Origin: Limnoglobus roseus | GTDB taxonomy: Bacteria > Planctomycetota > Planctomycetia > Gemmatales > Gemmataceae | Direction of reading: 5' to 3' | DNA length: 64,000 nt | Assembly (NCBI RefSeq): GCF_008254045.1 | Contig: NZ_CP042425.1 | Span: forward strand, 8,198,163-8,262,162 | Shown here: positions 17,152 through 24,026 of the stretch, piece by piece | Layout: each line of letters starts with the position of its first letter | How positions within the stretch are numbered: position 1 is the stretch's first letter | The notes under the pieces: model-generated | Seen by the model: the letters and a program-made list of their open reading frames with translations, nothing else | What the model was told of the DNA's origin: nothing | Databases searched by the model: none | Position numbers and translations under genes: made by a program

Positions 17152-17181
17152 AAAGCCCAGGCACGGCCGTGCCTGGGCTTT
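17152..17181. terminator. perfect 30-nt palindrome between DUF5682 and VWA genes
   Basis: AAAGCCCAGGCACGG is followed at once by its exact reverse complement, giving a 15-bp stem with a tight turn. It ends in TTT and then CG, so it may attenuate transcription into the VWA gene or act as a processing or stabilising hairpin. It lies 8 bases after the DUF5682 stop and 18 before the VWA start. Confidence 0.55.
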
Positions 17182-17199
17182 CGCCCACGAGAAAACCCC

Positions 17200-18375
17200 A
17201 TGCCCGACCCCAACCAACTCCTCCGCTGGCGGCTCATCCTCGGCAAGGACTCGCAGCAGTCCCTCGACGACATGGGCGGTTGCCCGCTCTCCGATGCGGA
17301 CGCGGAGATCGACGCCGCCCTCGCGGCCATCTACGACGACGTGCCGGAGGACGGAAGTTCCGGCGGTCGCTCGGCCGGCCTCGGCTCGTCGGCCCCGCGG
17401 CTGGCGAAGTGGCTCGGCGACATCCGCAGCTACTTCAAGGAAGACGTGGTGTCCGTCATCCAGACCGACGCCATCGAGCGCCGCGGCCTCAAGCAACTCC
17501 TGTTCGAGCCGGAGACACTGAAGAGCGTGCAGCCGAACATTGCCCTCGTCGGCACGCTCATGTCGCTGTCCGGCCGCATCCCGGAGCGGACAAAGGAGAC
17601 GGCCCGCATGGTCGTTTCGGCCGTCGTCGAGGAAGTCAAGAAGAAGCTCGAACAGCGACTCAGACAAGCGGTGATGGGTGCGCTCAACCGCAAGGAGCAC
17701 TCGCCGTTGCCGTCGGCCAGTGCCATCGACTGGAAGTGGACGATCGGCCGGAACTTGAAGAACTACAACGCGGAAGTCGGGACCATCGTCCCGGAGCGGG
17801 TCTACTTCTACAGCCGGTCGCAGCGGTCGAACGCCTGGACGGTCATCGTGGACATGGACCAGAGCGGGTCGATGGCCGACTCGGTCGTGTACGGGGCGAT
17901 CTGCGGGTCGATCTTCGCCAGCCTGCCGGCCCTCGACACGCACGTCGTCGCGTTCGACACCGAGGTCGTGGACCTGACCGAGAAGTGCGGCAACGACCCG
18001 GTGGACATGATCTTCGGCGTGCAACTCGGCGGCGGCACCGACATCAACAAGTCGGTCGCGTACTGCGAGAAGTTTATCACCGACCCGCGGAAAACGCTGT
18101 TCATCCTCATCACCGACCTGTTCGAAGGCGGGAACGAAGCCCAACTCGTCCGCCGCATGGGCGAGATGACGGCCGCCGGCGTGAAGGCGATCTGCCTGCT
18201 GGCCCTCGCGGACAACGGTGCCCCGTGCTACGACGAGGGGTTGGCCCGGAAGTTGTCCGCCCTCGGCGTGCCGTGTTTCGCGTGTACACCGGCGCGGCTG
18301 CCCGACCTGGTGGAAGGGGCACTCCGCGGCGCAGACTTGACGAAACTGGCGACGAAGACCGAGCCGAAGAAGTGA
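17200..18375 (+). CDS. VWA domain protein (YehP-like) of the MoxR/VWA cluster
   Basis: 391 aa from the ATG at 17200; the frame is open far upstream into DUF5682 but that part is in another gene. The N-terminal 200 residues are helical (substrate or partner region). The VWA domain begins near 213 and has a full metal site: DxSxS as D220-Q-S222-G-S224, T280 (GGGTDI) and D306 (LITDLFEGG). MoxR-VWA pairs act as motor and metal-dependent adaptor, as in CbbQ/CbbO and RavA/ViaA. No signal peptide or membrane helix is present, so the system is cytoplasmic. It is the last gene of the run. Confidence 0.9.
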   Translation: MPDPNQLLRWRLILGKDSQQSLDDMGGCPLSDADAEIDAALAAIYDDVPEDGSSGGRSAGLGSSAPRLAKWLGDIRSYFKEDVVSVIQTDAIERRGLKQLLFEPETLKSVQPNIALVGTLMSLSGRIPERTKETARMVVSAVVEEVKKKLEQRLRQAVMGALNRKEHSPLPSASAIDWKWTIGRNLKNYNAEVGTIVPERVYFYSRSQRSNAWTVIVDMDQSGSMADSVVYGAICGSIFASLPALDTHVVAFDTEVVDLTEKCGNDPVDMIFGVQLGGGTDINKSVAYCEKFITDPRKTLFILITDLFEGGNEAQLVRRMGEMTAAGVKAICLLALADNGAPCYDEGLARKLSALGVPCFACTPARLPDLVEGALRGADLTKLATKTEPKK

Positions 18376-18396
18376 GTGGGCCGAGGGCGTGAGATG

Positions 18397-18425
18397 AAAA
18401 AAGCCCCGGCAATTTTGCCGGGGCT
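18397..18425 (-). terminator. intrinsic terminator for the RRM protein gene
   Basis: On the minus strand an 11-bp GC-rich stem (18402-18412 with 18415-18425) is followed by six T (18397-18402). It lies 22 bases after the RRM stop codon and also stands between the two convergent genes. Confidence 0.85.
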
Positions 18426-18447
18426 CGTGTGTTGTGTTCAAATTCGC

Positions 18448-18801
18448 TTAGTAGCGGCCACCACCGCCACCGCTGCGACCGCCACCGTAGCCACCGCCAC
18501 CACCGCTGCGGCCGCCACCGTAGCCGCCGCGACCACCACCGCCACCGCCGCCACGGTCTTCACGAGGCTTGGCCTCGTTCACCGTCAGGGTGCGGCCGTC
18601 CAGCTGCGCCCCGTTGAGGGCCTGGATCGCGGCGTCACCACCGTCGGCCATGTCGACGAAGGCAAACCCACGGGGACGGCCAGTTTCCCGGTCCATGATC
18701 AGTTGGACCTTGGTGACGGAGCCGTACTGGGAGAACGCTTCCCGGAGTTGGTCTTCGGTCGTGGAAAAGGACATGTTGCCGACGTACAAGTTCTTGGACA
18801 T
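18448..18801 (-). CDS. RRM-domain RNA-binding protein with glycine-rich tail
   Basis: 117 aa from the ATG at 18801 (GAGAGA upstream). One RRM fills residues 3-80: RNP2 is LYVGNM (5-10) and RNP1 is RGFAFVDM (44-51). The C-terminal 35 residues are GGGRGGYGGGRSGG-type repeats, as in cyanobacterial Rbp and plant glycine-rich RNA-binding proteins. Such proteins bind single-stranded RNA and are often cold-induced. A long leader with a strong hairpin (18852-18873) lies upstream, which would suit regulation by temperature or by its own product; this is inference. Confidence 0.93.
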   Translation of the reverse strand: MSKNLYVGNMSFSTTEDQLREAFSQYGSVTKVQLIMDRETGRPRGFAFVDMADGGDAAIQALNGAQLDGRTLTVNEAKPREDRGGGGGGGRGGYGGGRSGGGGGYGGGRSGGGGGRY

Positions 18802-18851
18802 TCGTCTCTCGACAAAGAGCAGGAAATAGACGGGACTAAGTCGCGTCTGCG

Positions 18852-18873
18852 CCGGCAGGCGGTTGCCTGCCGG
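18852..18873 (-). promoter_or_regulatory. hairpin in the 5' leader of the RRM gene
   Basis: CCGGCAGGC (18852-18860) pairs perfectly with GCCTGCCGG (18865-18873) over a 4-nt loop, about 50-70 bases upstream of the RRM start codon. It is either a leader-RNA regulatory element or a solitary REP-like unit. Confidence 0.4.
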
Positions 18874-19097
18874 TAAGAACATTGTATCGTCATTCGGGCA
18901 AGTCTCGCCAGACGGATTCTCGCTTTCTTCCGCTTTCGGCTCACTTCCCAGCGAATTAATCGCGAGAAATCTTTGCGAATTGTTGAAGTTGTTGCCGGGA
19001 TAGACCGGACGCAGAGCGATTTTTCGGCCGAGAAAATGGTAGCCGGACAATCGTCGCCCCATAAGATATCCTGTTGATTCCAGTCCGGGGACCCAGG

Positions 19098-19460
19098 ATG
19101 CGCAAAAAAGAACCGACGGAGTGGGTCGTTTATAAGGCGGCGGTCGAAAAGAATTTGGGCGGGCACCACGCTGTCTGTTCGCAGCAGGAGTGGGAGGATT
19201 TGGAGAAGTCGCTGCCCGGCGTTCACACGCTGATTCGGGCGCACATCGGCAACGAGGCCGAGGCGGAGCAGTTCGCCCGGGCGTTGCAAACCGTCCCGCC
19301 GGTCCCCCGCGTGGTCAAGCCGACGGCCCTCGCGTTGCGAAAACAAGCCGAGCGGGCGGCCCGTATTGCCGCTCTCGCCAATCCCGCCCCGCCGCAGGGG
19401 ACAACCACCGACGATCCCCCGGCCAACGCCACCGCGGAACCGGCGGACGAACAGCCCTAA
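19098..19460 (+). CDS. conserved hypothetical protein, 120 aa
   Basis: From the ATG at 19098 the protein is soluble, basic at the start (MRKKEPTEWVVYKAAVEKN), helical in the middle and Pro/Ala/Thr-rich at the end (from about residue 96). The frame is open eight codons upstream to a TTG. I recognise no domain. The Trp/Tyr-containing N-terminal strand followed by LEKSLPGVHTLIRAHIGNEAEAEQF may be a small alpha/beta fold. It precedes rpsU by 93 bp on the same strand, so the two may be co-transcribed. Confidence 0.6.
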   Translation: MRKKEPTEWVVYKAAVEKNLGGHHAVCSQQEWEDLEKSLPGVHTLIRAHIGNEAEAEQFARALQTVPPVPRVVKPTALALRKQAERAARIAALANPAPPQGTTTDDPPANATAEPADEQP

Positions 19461-19553
19461 AAATCTGCCGGCCCCACCCCAGAACGATCTGGGATTTTCA
19501 CGGCCGAGTCAGTAATATCGCTATCTGGAAACTTTTTACCAACGGGAGACAAA

Positions 19554-19772
19554 ATGGGACTGCGGATGCGAGTACACGACCGGGAACCGATCGCGGCAGC
19601 GATGCGCCGGTTCAAGAAGCTCATCGAACGAAGCGGGATGAAGAAGGAACTCCGGGCGCACGAGTATTACGAAAAGCCGTGCGAGGAACGGAGCCGGAAG
19701 GAGCGGAACCGAGCCAACGTGATCCGCAAGGCCGCCCTCGGCCGACCGCCGAAGGAACGCAAGGCGTTCTAA
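19554..19772 (+). CDS. rpsU: 30S ribosomal protein bS21
   Basis: 72 aa, within the normal size of bS21. The family pattern is clear: a short strand (MRVHDREPI), then AAMRRFKKLIERSG, then HEYYEKPCEERSRKERNRA, then a basic tail. bS21 sits in the 30S platform near the anti-Shine-Dalgarno sequence and helps initiation. GGGAGA lies 7 bases before the ATG. It is one of the few core translation genes in the window. Confidence 0.93.
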   Translation: MGLRMRVHDREPIAAAMRRFKKLIERSGMKKELRAHEYYEKPCEERSRKERNRANVIRKAALGRPPKERKAF

Positions 19773-20037
19773 CCCTCAGCGGGACTCACTTCTGACCTTT
19801 GCCGCACCACACACATCGGCTGTCGAATCAGGTCCGTGGCTATCGCCCGGACCTGTTCATCCCACCACGCGATCAATTTCAACGATTGAGTTACATCTCC
19901 CTCGCGGTAAGATACCGGGCGATGATGGCACTCCATAGCCGTGGAGTTCCTTCGCCTCCCTCGGTTCAGCATTCCGCTCGCCCAGATGAAGGGCCAACGC
20001 CCCTGACTCCTCCGCTTCCCCTCCCGGAGCCACTTCC

Positions 20038-21369
20038 ATGGACCGCCGCGACTTTCTCCTTGCCACCTCGGCCGGCCTAGCCGCGTCGGGCGGGCATTTC
20101 GCCACCGCTGCCGAACCGAAGCCGCTTCGCGTTGGCCTGATCGGGTGCGGGTGGTACGGCAAGTCCGACCTGTTCCGGCTCCTTCAAGTGAACCCGGCTG
20201 AGGTCGTCTCGCTGTGCGACGTGGACAGCAAGATGCTCGTCGATGCCGCGGAGATGACGGCCCAACGGCAGGCGTCCAAGAAGAAGCCGCGGACCTACGG
20301 CGACTACCGCGAGATGCTCAAGGAGAAAGACCTCGATGTGGTCATGGTCGAAACGCCGGACCACTGGCACGCCCTACCGATGATCGCCGCGTGCGAAGCC
20401 GGGGCGGACGTGTGGGTGCAGAAGCCGGTCAGCGTGGACGTGGCCGAGGGGAAGGCGATGCTCGACGCCGCCCGCAAGCACAACCGCGTGGTGCAGGTCG
20501 TCACCCAACGACGGAGCACCCCGCACCTCGTCGAAGCCAAGAAGGAGTTCGTCGATTCCGGCCGCCTCGGGACGATCGGCCTCGTCGAGATTTACTGCTA
20601 CTACCACATGCGGACGCGGGAGAACCCGCCGGACACGGCCCCGCCGCCGAACCTCGACTATCCGATGTGGACCGGGCCGGCCCCGATGCGGCCGTACAAC
20701 AAGCTCGTCCACCCGCGGAGTTGGCGAGCGTTCACCGAGTACGGCAACGGCATCATCGGTGACATGTGCATCCACATGTTCGACATGGCCCGGTGGATGC
20801 TCGACCTCGGCTGGCCGACCCGCGTCTCGTCGTCCGGCGGCATCTTCATCGACAAGAAGAGCAAGGCGAACATTACCGACACGCAGACCGCCACCTTCGA
20901 GTACCCCGCCTTCGACATCGTCTGGCAGCACCGCACCTACGGCCCGGCCGCCGACCCGCAGTACCCGTGGGGGGCGACGTTCTACGGCGACAAGGGCACG
21001 CTGAAGGCGAGCGTGATGGGGTACGACTTCATCCCGCAGGGCGGCAAGGCGGTCCACAAGGACGTGACCTACGAGTTGGACAAGTACCCAGAGGACAAGA
21101 CGGAGAAGGACCTGGAGAAGCACGTCGCCCCGGCCGTGCGTGCCCACTGGCTCGACTTCCTGAAGGCCCGCGAAAACCGGGGCAAGCCGGTCGCGGACAT
21201 CGAACAGGGCTACATCTCGTCGGCCAGTTGCATCCTGGCGAACATGAGCCAGCAACTCGGCCGCACGCTGGCCTGGGACGCGGAGAAGCACCAAATCATC
21301 GGCGACGACGAGGCGAACAAGCGGCTCAAGCGGCCGTACCGCCAGCCGTGGGTCCACCCGGCCGGTTAA
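20038..21369 (+). CDS. Gfo/Idh/MocA family oxidoreductase, Tat-exported
   Basis: 443 aa. The start MDRRDFLLATSAGLAASG is a twin-arginine signal. The Rossmann part begins RVGLIGCGWYGKSDL (GxGxxG), and the family VQKPVS motif (the EKP position) follows in DVWVQKPVSVDVAEG. The C-terminal half is the alpha/beta dimerisation and substrate domain. Members reduce or oxidise sugars and their derivatives with NAD(P); exported planctomycete members are linked to polysaccharide breakdown. EKP reads QKP here. It converges on the serine hydrolase gene 28 bp away. Confidence 0.92.
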   Translation: MDRRDFLLATSAGLAASGGHFATAAEPKPLRVGLIGCGWYGKSDLFRLLQVNPAEVVSLCDVDSKMLVDAAEMTAQRQASKKKPRTYGDYREMLKEKDLDVVMVETPDHWHALPMIAACEAGADVWVQKPVSVDVAEGKAMLDAARKHNRVVQVVTQRRSTPHLVEAKKEFVDSGRLGTIGLVEIYCYYHMRTRENPPDTAPPPNLDYPMWTGPAPMRPYNKLVHPRSWRAFTEYGNGIIGDMCIHMFDMARWMLDLGWPTRVSSSGGIFIDKKSKANITDTQTATFEYPAFDIVWQHRTYGPAADPQYPWGATFYGDKGTLKASVMGYDFIPQGGKAVHKDVTYELDKYPEDKTEKDLEKHVAPAVRAHWLDFLKARENRGKPVADIEQGYISSASCILANMSQQLGRTLAWDAEKHQIIGDDEANKRLKRPYRQPWVHPAG

Positions 21370-21397
21370 GGATGGGGCCGGCCAGAAACGTCCCTTA

Positions 21398-22495
21398 TCA
21401 GTTAGTCTTCTTTGCCGCCGGACGGACTTCGAGTTTCGCGACGGCTTGCTTTACCTTGTCCTGACCGGCGGCGTCCGCCGGCAGGGCCTCGGCCCGACAT
21501 GCGGGCAACAGTTTATCCCAGATGGCGTTCAGTTCAGCTTGCATGTTCGCGCCCCCGGCCGTCATCGCAACCACCACGTCTTGTTCGGGCAGCACGACGC
21601 AGAATTGCCCGCCGGCCCCGTCGCCGCGGAAGGCGTTGTGGGTGCACCGCCAGAATTGAAAACCGTACCCTTGTTGCCAGTCCACGCCGATCTTGGCGTG
21701 GGATTCCTGGTCGTTCGGCACCTGCTTGCTCGTGGCCTGCCCGACCCACGCCTCCGGGATCAGTTGTTTACCGTTCCACTTCCCCTTTTGCAGGTACAAC
21801 TGCCCGAGCTTGGCGATGTCTTCGGTATGGACCTTGAGGCCGCTGCCGCCGATCGAATTGCCCTCGGGACTGCTCGCCCATTCGGGGTCTTTGATCCCCA
21901 ACGGCTCAAACAACCGCGGCTTCAGGTATTCCAGCGAGGTCTTGCCGGTCACCTTGGTGACGATGGCCGAGAGCACGTAGCTGCCCAGGCTGTTGTACTG
22001 GAAGTGTGTACCGGGCTTGTGGGCCACGGGATGGGCCAGGAACTGCTTGACCGACGGCCCGCCGACGGTCTTCGCCTCGGTGTCGTGGCCGCAGCTCATG
22101 GTCAGCAAATCGCGGACCGTCATGGCCTTGAGGTTGTCGGACGGGTTGGCCGGGGCGTCGGCGGGGAAGAACTTCAGCACCGGGTCGTCCAGGCTCAGTT
22201 TGCCGTCCGCGACCGCCAGCCCGACGGCCGTGGAATTGAAGCTCTTGCTGACCGAGTTCAGCACGTGCCGCTTGTCCGCCGCCTCGGGCTTCCACCACCC
22301 CTCGGCAATCACGTGGCCGTGCCGCACGACCATGAAGCTGTGCATCGTGTTGATCTTGTCGAGCGCTTCGACGAACTCGCGAACGGCCGCGGACGAAACG
22401 CCCTGGACCTCGGGCGTACTCCGCGGTAGGTCGGCCGAACCCGCGAACGTGCCAGTGAAGGCCACGAAGAGGACCACGAGAGACGGGCGGAACAT
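21398..22495 (-). CDS. secreted serine hydrolase, beta-lactamase class C / esterase family
   Basis: 365 aa with a Sec signal (about residues 1-20). The nucleophile motif SxxK is S81-V-S-K84 and the tyrosine motif is Y167-N-S. GDGAGGQ near residue 300 fits the third (KTG/HxG-like) box. The family includes esterases, D-aminopeptidases and penicillin-binding enzymes; the precise substrate is unknown. It is the last gene of a minus-strand run with DUF1501 and DUF1553, 50 bp after DUF1501. Confidence 0.88.
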   Translation of the reverse strand: MFRPSLVVLFVAFTGTFAGSADLPRSTPEVQGVSSAAVREFVEALDKINTMHSFMVVRHGHVIAEGWWKPEAADKRHVLNSVSKSFNSTAVGLAVADGKLSLDDPVLKFFPADAPANPSDNLKAMTVRDLLTMSCGHDTEAKTVGGPSVKQFLAHPVAHKPGTHFQYNSLGSYVLSAIVTKVTGKTSLEYLKPRLFEPLGIKDPEWASSPEGNSIGGSGLKVHTEDIAKLGQLYLQKGKWNGKQLIPEAWVGQATSKQVPNDQESHAKIGVDWQQGYGFQFWRCTHNAFRGDGAGGQFCVVLPEQDVVVAMTAGGANMQAELNAIWDKLLPACRAEALPADAAGQDKVKQAVAKLEVRPAAKKTN

Positions 22496-22545
22496 GAACG
22501 ACTCCGGGAGAGGTAGAAGTCAGAGCCCCGTTGACCGGCGAAGGG

Positions 22546-23928
22546 TCACGCGATGATTTCGTCCACGACGCGGCCGCTCACGTCCGTCAGGCGGAAGTCA
22601 CGGCCACTGAAGCGGTACGTCAGTTTCTCGTGGTCGAGGCCGAGCAAGTGCAGCACCGTGGCGTGCAGGTCGTGGACGCTCACGCGGCCCTCGGTCGCCT
22701 TGAAGCCGAACTCGTCAGTCGCCCCGTGGACGAACCCGCGCTTCACGCCGCCGCCGGCCATCCACATGGTGAACCCGTAGTGGTTGTGGTCCCGGCCGTC
22801 GCCGTTCTCCGACACCGGCGTGCGGCCGAACTCCCCGCCCCAGACGACGAGCGTGTCGTCCAGCAAACCCCGCTGCCGAAGGTCTTTCAGCAAGGCCGCG
22901 ATCGGTCGGTCGATCTCGCCGCACTTCTTCTTCAACTCGCCGTTGATGCCGCTGTGGTGGTCCCACCCGCCGAGGGAGAGCTGCACGAACCGGACGCCAC
23001 GCTCGACCAATCGCCGGGCGAGCAGGCAACCGCGGGCGAACTCGCCGGTGCCGTAGGAATCCCGCACGGCCTGCGTTTCGCGGCGGGTGTCGAACGCCTC
23101 GCCGGCGGCCGTCTGCATGCGGAAGGCCGTCTCCATCGCCTTCACACGGGCTTCCAACTGGGGGTCGTGGCCGTTCGCCGCCGCGTGGGACTTGTTGAAC
23201 GCCTGGAGGGCGTCGAGTTGCCGCTTCTGGTCGGCCGGGCCGACGGCCGGGTTCTTCAGGTGGCGGATCATCTTCTCCGGGTCGGACTCGGCCGCCGAAA
23301 CGCGGGTCGCCTGGAACTGGCCGGGCAAGTACCCGCTCCGCTCGAACCCGACCTGGCCGAAGCCGCCGCCGAGCGAGACGAAGCCGGGGAGGTCTGCGTT
23401 TTCAGAGCCGAGGCCGTAAGACACCCACGAACCGATACCGGGGTGCGTGGCGTCGATCCGGCCGCTGGCCATGAAGTTCGCGGCCGGCGAGTGGTTTGGG
23501 TTCGTCGCGTAGACGGACCGCAGGATGCACAACTCGTCGACCACCTCGCGCACGTTCGGCATCAGGTCGCTCACCGGCAGCCCGGACTTGCCGCCCGGCC
23601 GGAACTTGAACGCCGACGGGAGGATCCCACCGGTGACGCGCTCGGTCCGCAGGTCGGCCGCCCCCGGCCGCTTCCCGGCGTGCTTTTCGAGGATCGGCTT
23701 CGGATCGAACATATCCAGGTGTGACGGCCCGCCGGCCATGAACAGGAAAATGACCCGCTTGGCCCGCGGCTTGAAGTGCGGCTTCCCCGGCACGACGGCC
23801 GGAACCGCGAGCGTGTCGGCGGCTTGCAGGTAGCTCGCGAGCCCGAGCAGGCCGACACTGCCGCCGAGTTCGCGGAGGAACGACCGGCGGGTCGGGCCGA
23901 ACGGATCAGCGGAGTCGAATGGCGTCAT
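22546..23928 (-). CDS. DUF1501 protein, Tat-exported
   Basis: 460 aa from the ATG at 23928 (the frame is open 32 codons further through a repeat). The Tat signal is TRRSFLRELGGSVGLLG. The fold is sulfatase/alkaline-phosphatase-like: KRVIFLFMAGGPSHLDMFDPKP and later WGGEFGRTPVSENGDGRDH and GGGVKRGFVHGATDEFG. DUF1501 proteins occur in large numbers in planctomycetes and are nearly always paired with DUF1553/PSCyt1 genes, as here. Their enzymatic activity has not been shown; a role in sulfated-polysaccharide use is commonly proposed. Confidence 0.93.
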   Translation of the reverse strand: MTPFDSADPFGPTRRSFLRELGGSVGLLGLASYLQAADTLAVPAVVPGKPHFKPRAKRVIFLFMAGGPSHLDMFDPKPILEKHAGKRPGAADLRTERVTGGILPSAFKFRPGGKSGLPVSDLMPNVREVVDELCILRSVYATNPNHSPAANFMASGRIDATHPGIGSWVSYGLGSENADLPGFVSLGGGFGQVGFERSGYLPGQFQATRVSAAESDPEKMIRHLKNPAVGPADQKRQLDALQAFNKSHAAANGHDPQLEARVKAMETAFRMQTAAGEAFDTRRETQAVRDSYGTGEFARGCLLARRLVERGVRFVQLSLGGWDHHSGINGELKKKCGEIDRPIAALLKDLRQRGLLDDTLVVWGGEFGRTPVSENGDGRDHNHYGFTMWMAGGGVKRGFVHGATDEFGFKATEGRVSVHDLHATVLHLLGLDHEKLTYRFSGRDFRLTDVSGRVVDEIIA

Positions 23929-23943
23929 CGGAAGCTCGCCTCT

Positions 23944-24021
23944 CTTTGGAACCCAGGGCGGAAGCGACGGGGTGCGTAGACACCCTCGCCGCTCCGTCGC
24001 TTCCGCCCTGGGTTCCAAAAG
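23944..24021. repeat. long inverted repeat (GGAACCCAGGGCGGAAG type)
   Basis: Two arms of 26 perfectly paired bases (left 23944-23970, right 23994-24021, plus one bulged A) enclose a 23-nt loop. It sits between DUF1553 and DUF1501, whose genes are transcribed in the same direction, and overlaps the extra upstream codons of DUF1501. It probably forms a stable hairpin in the mRNA. Confidence 0.85.
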
Positions 24022-24026
24022 CACCG

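Noticed and set aside
16219..18441. 740-codon open frame on the minus strand
   Set aside because: It is antisense to the DUF5682 and VWA genes. Its residues are low-complexity and Arg/Val/Asp-rich, and no domain is visible; high GC creates such shadow frames.
19769..19972. 67-aa minus-strand frame between rpsU and the oxidoreductase gene
   Set aside because: No ribosome site and no recognisable feature; the region is better read as promoter for the oxidoreductase.
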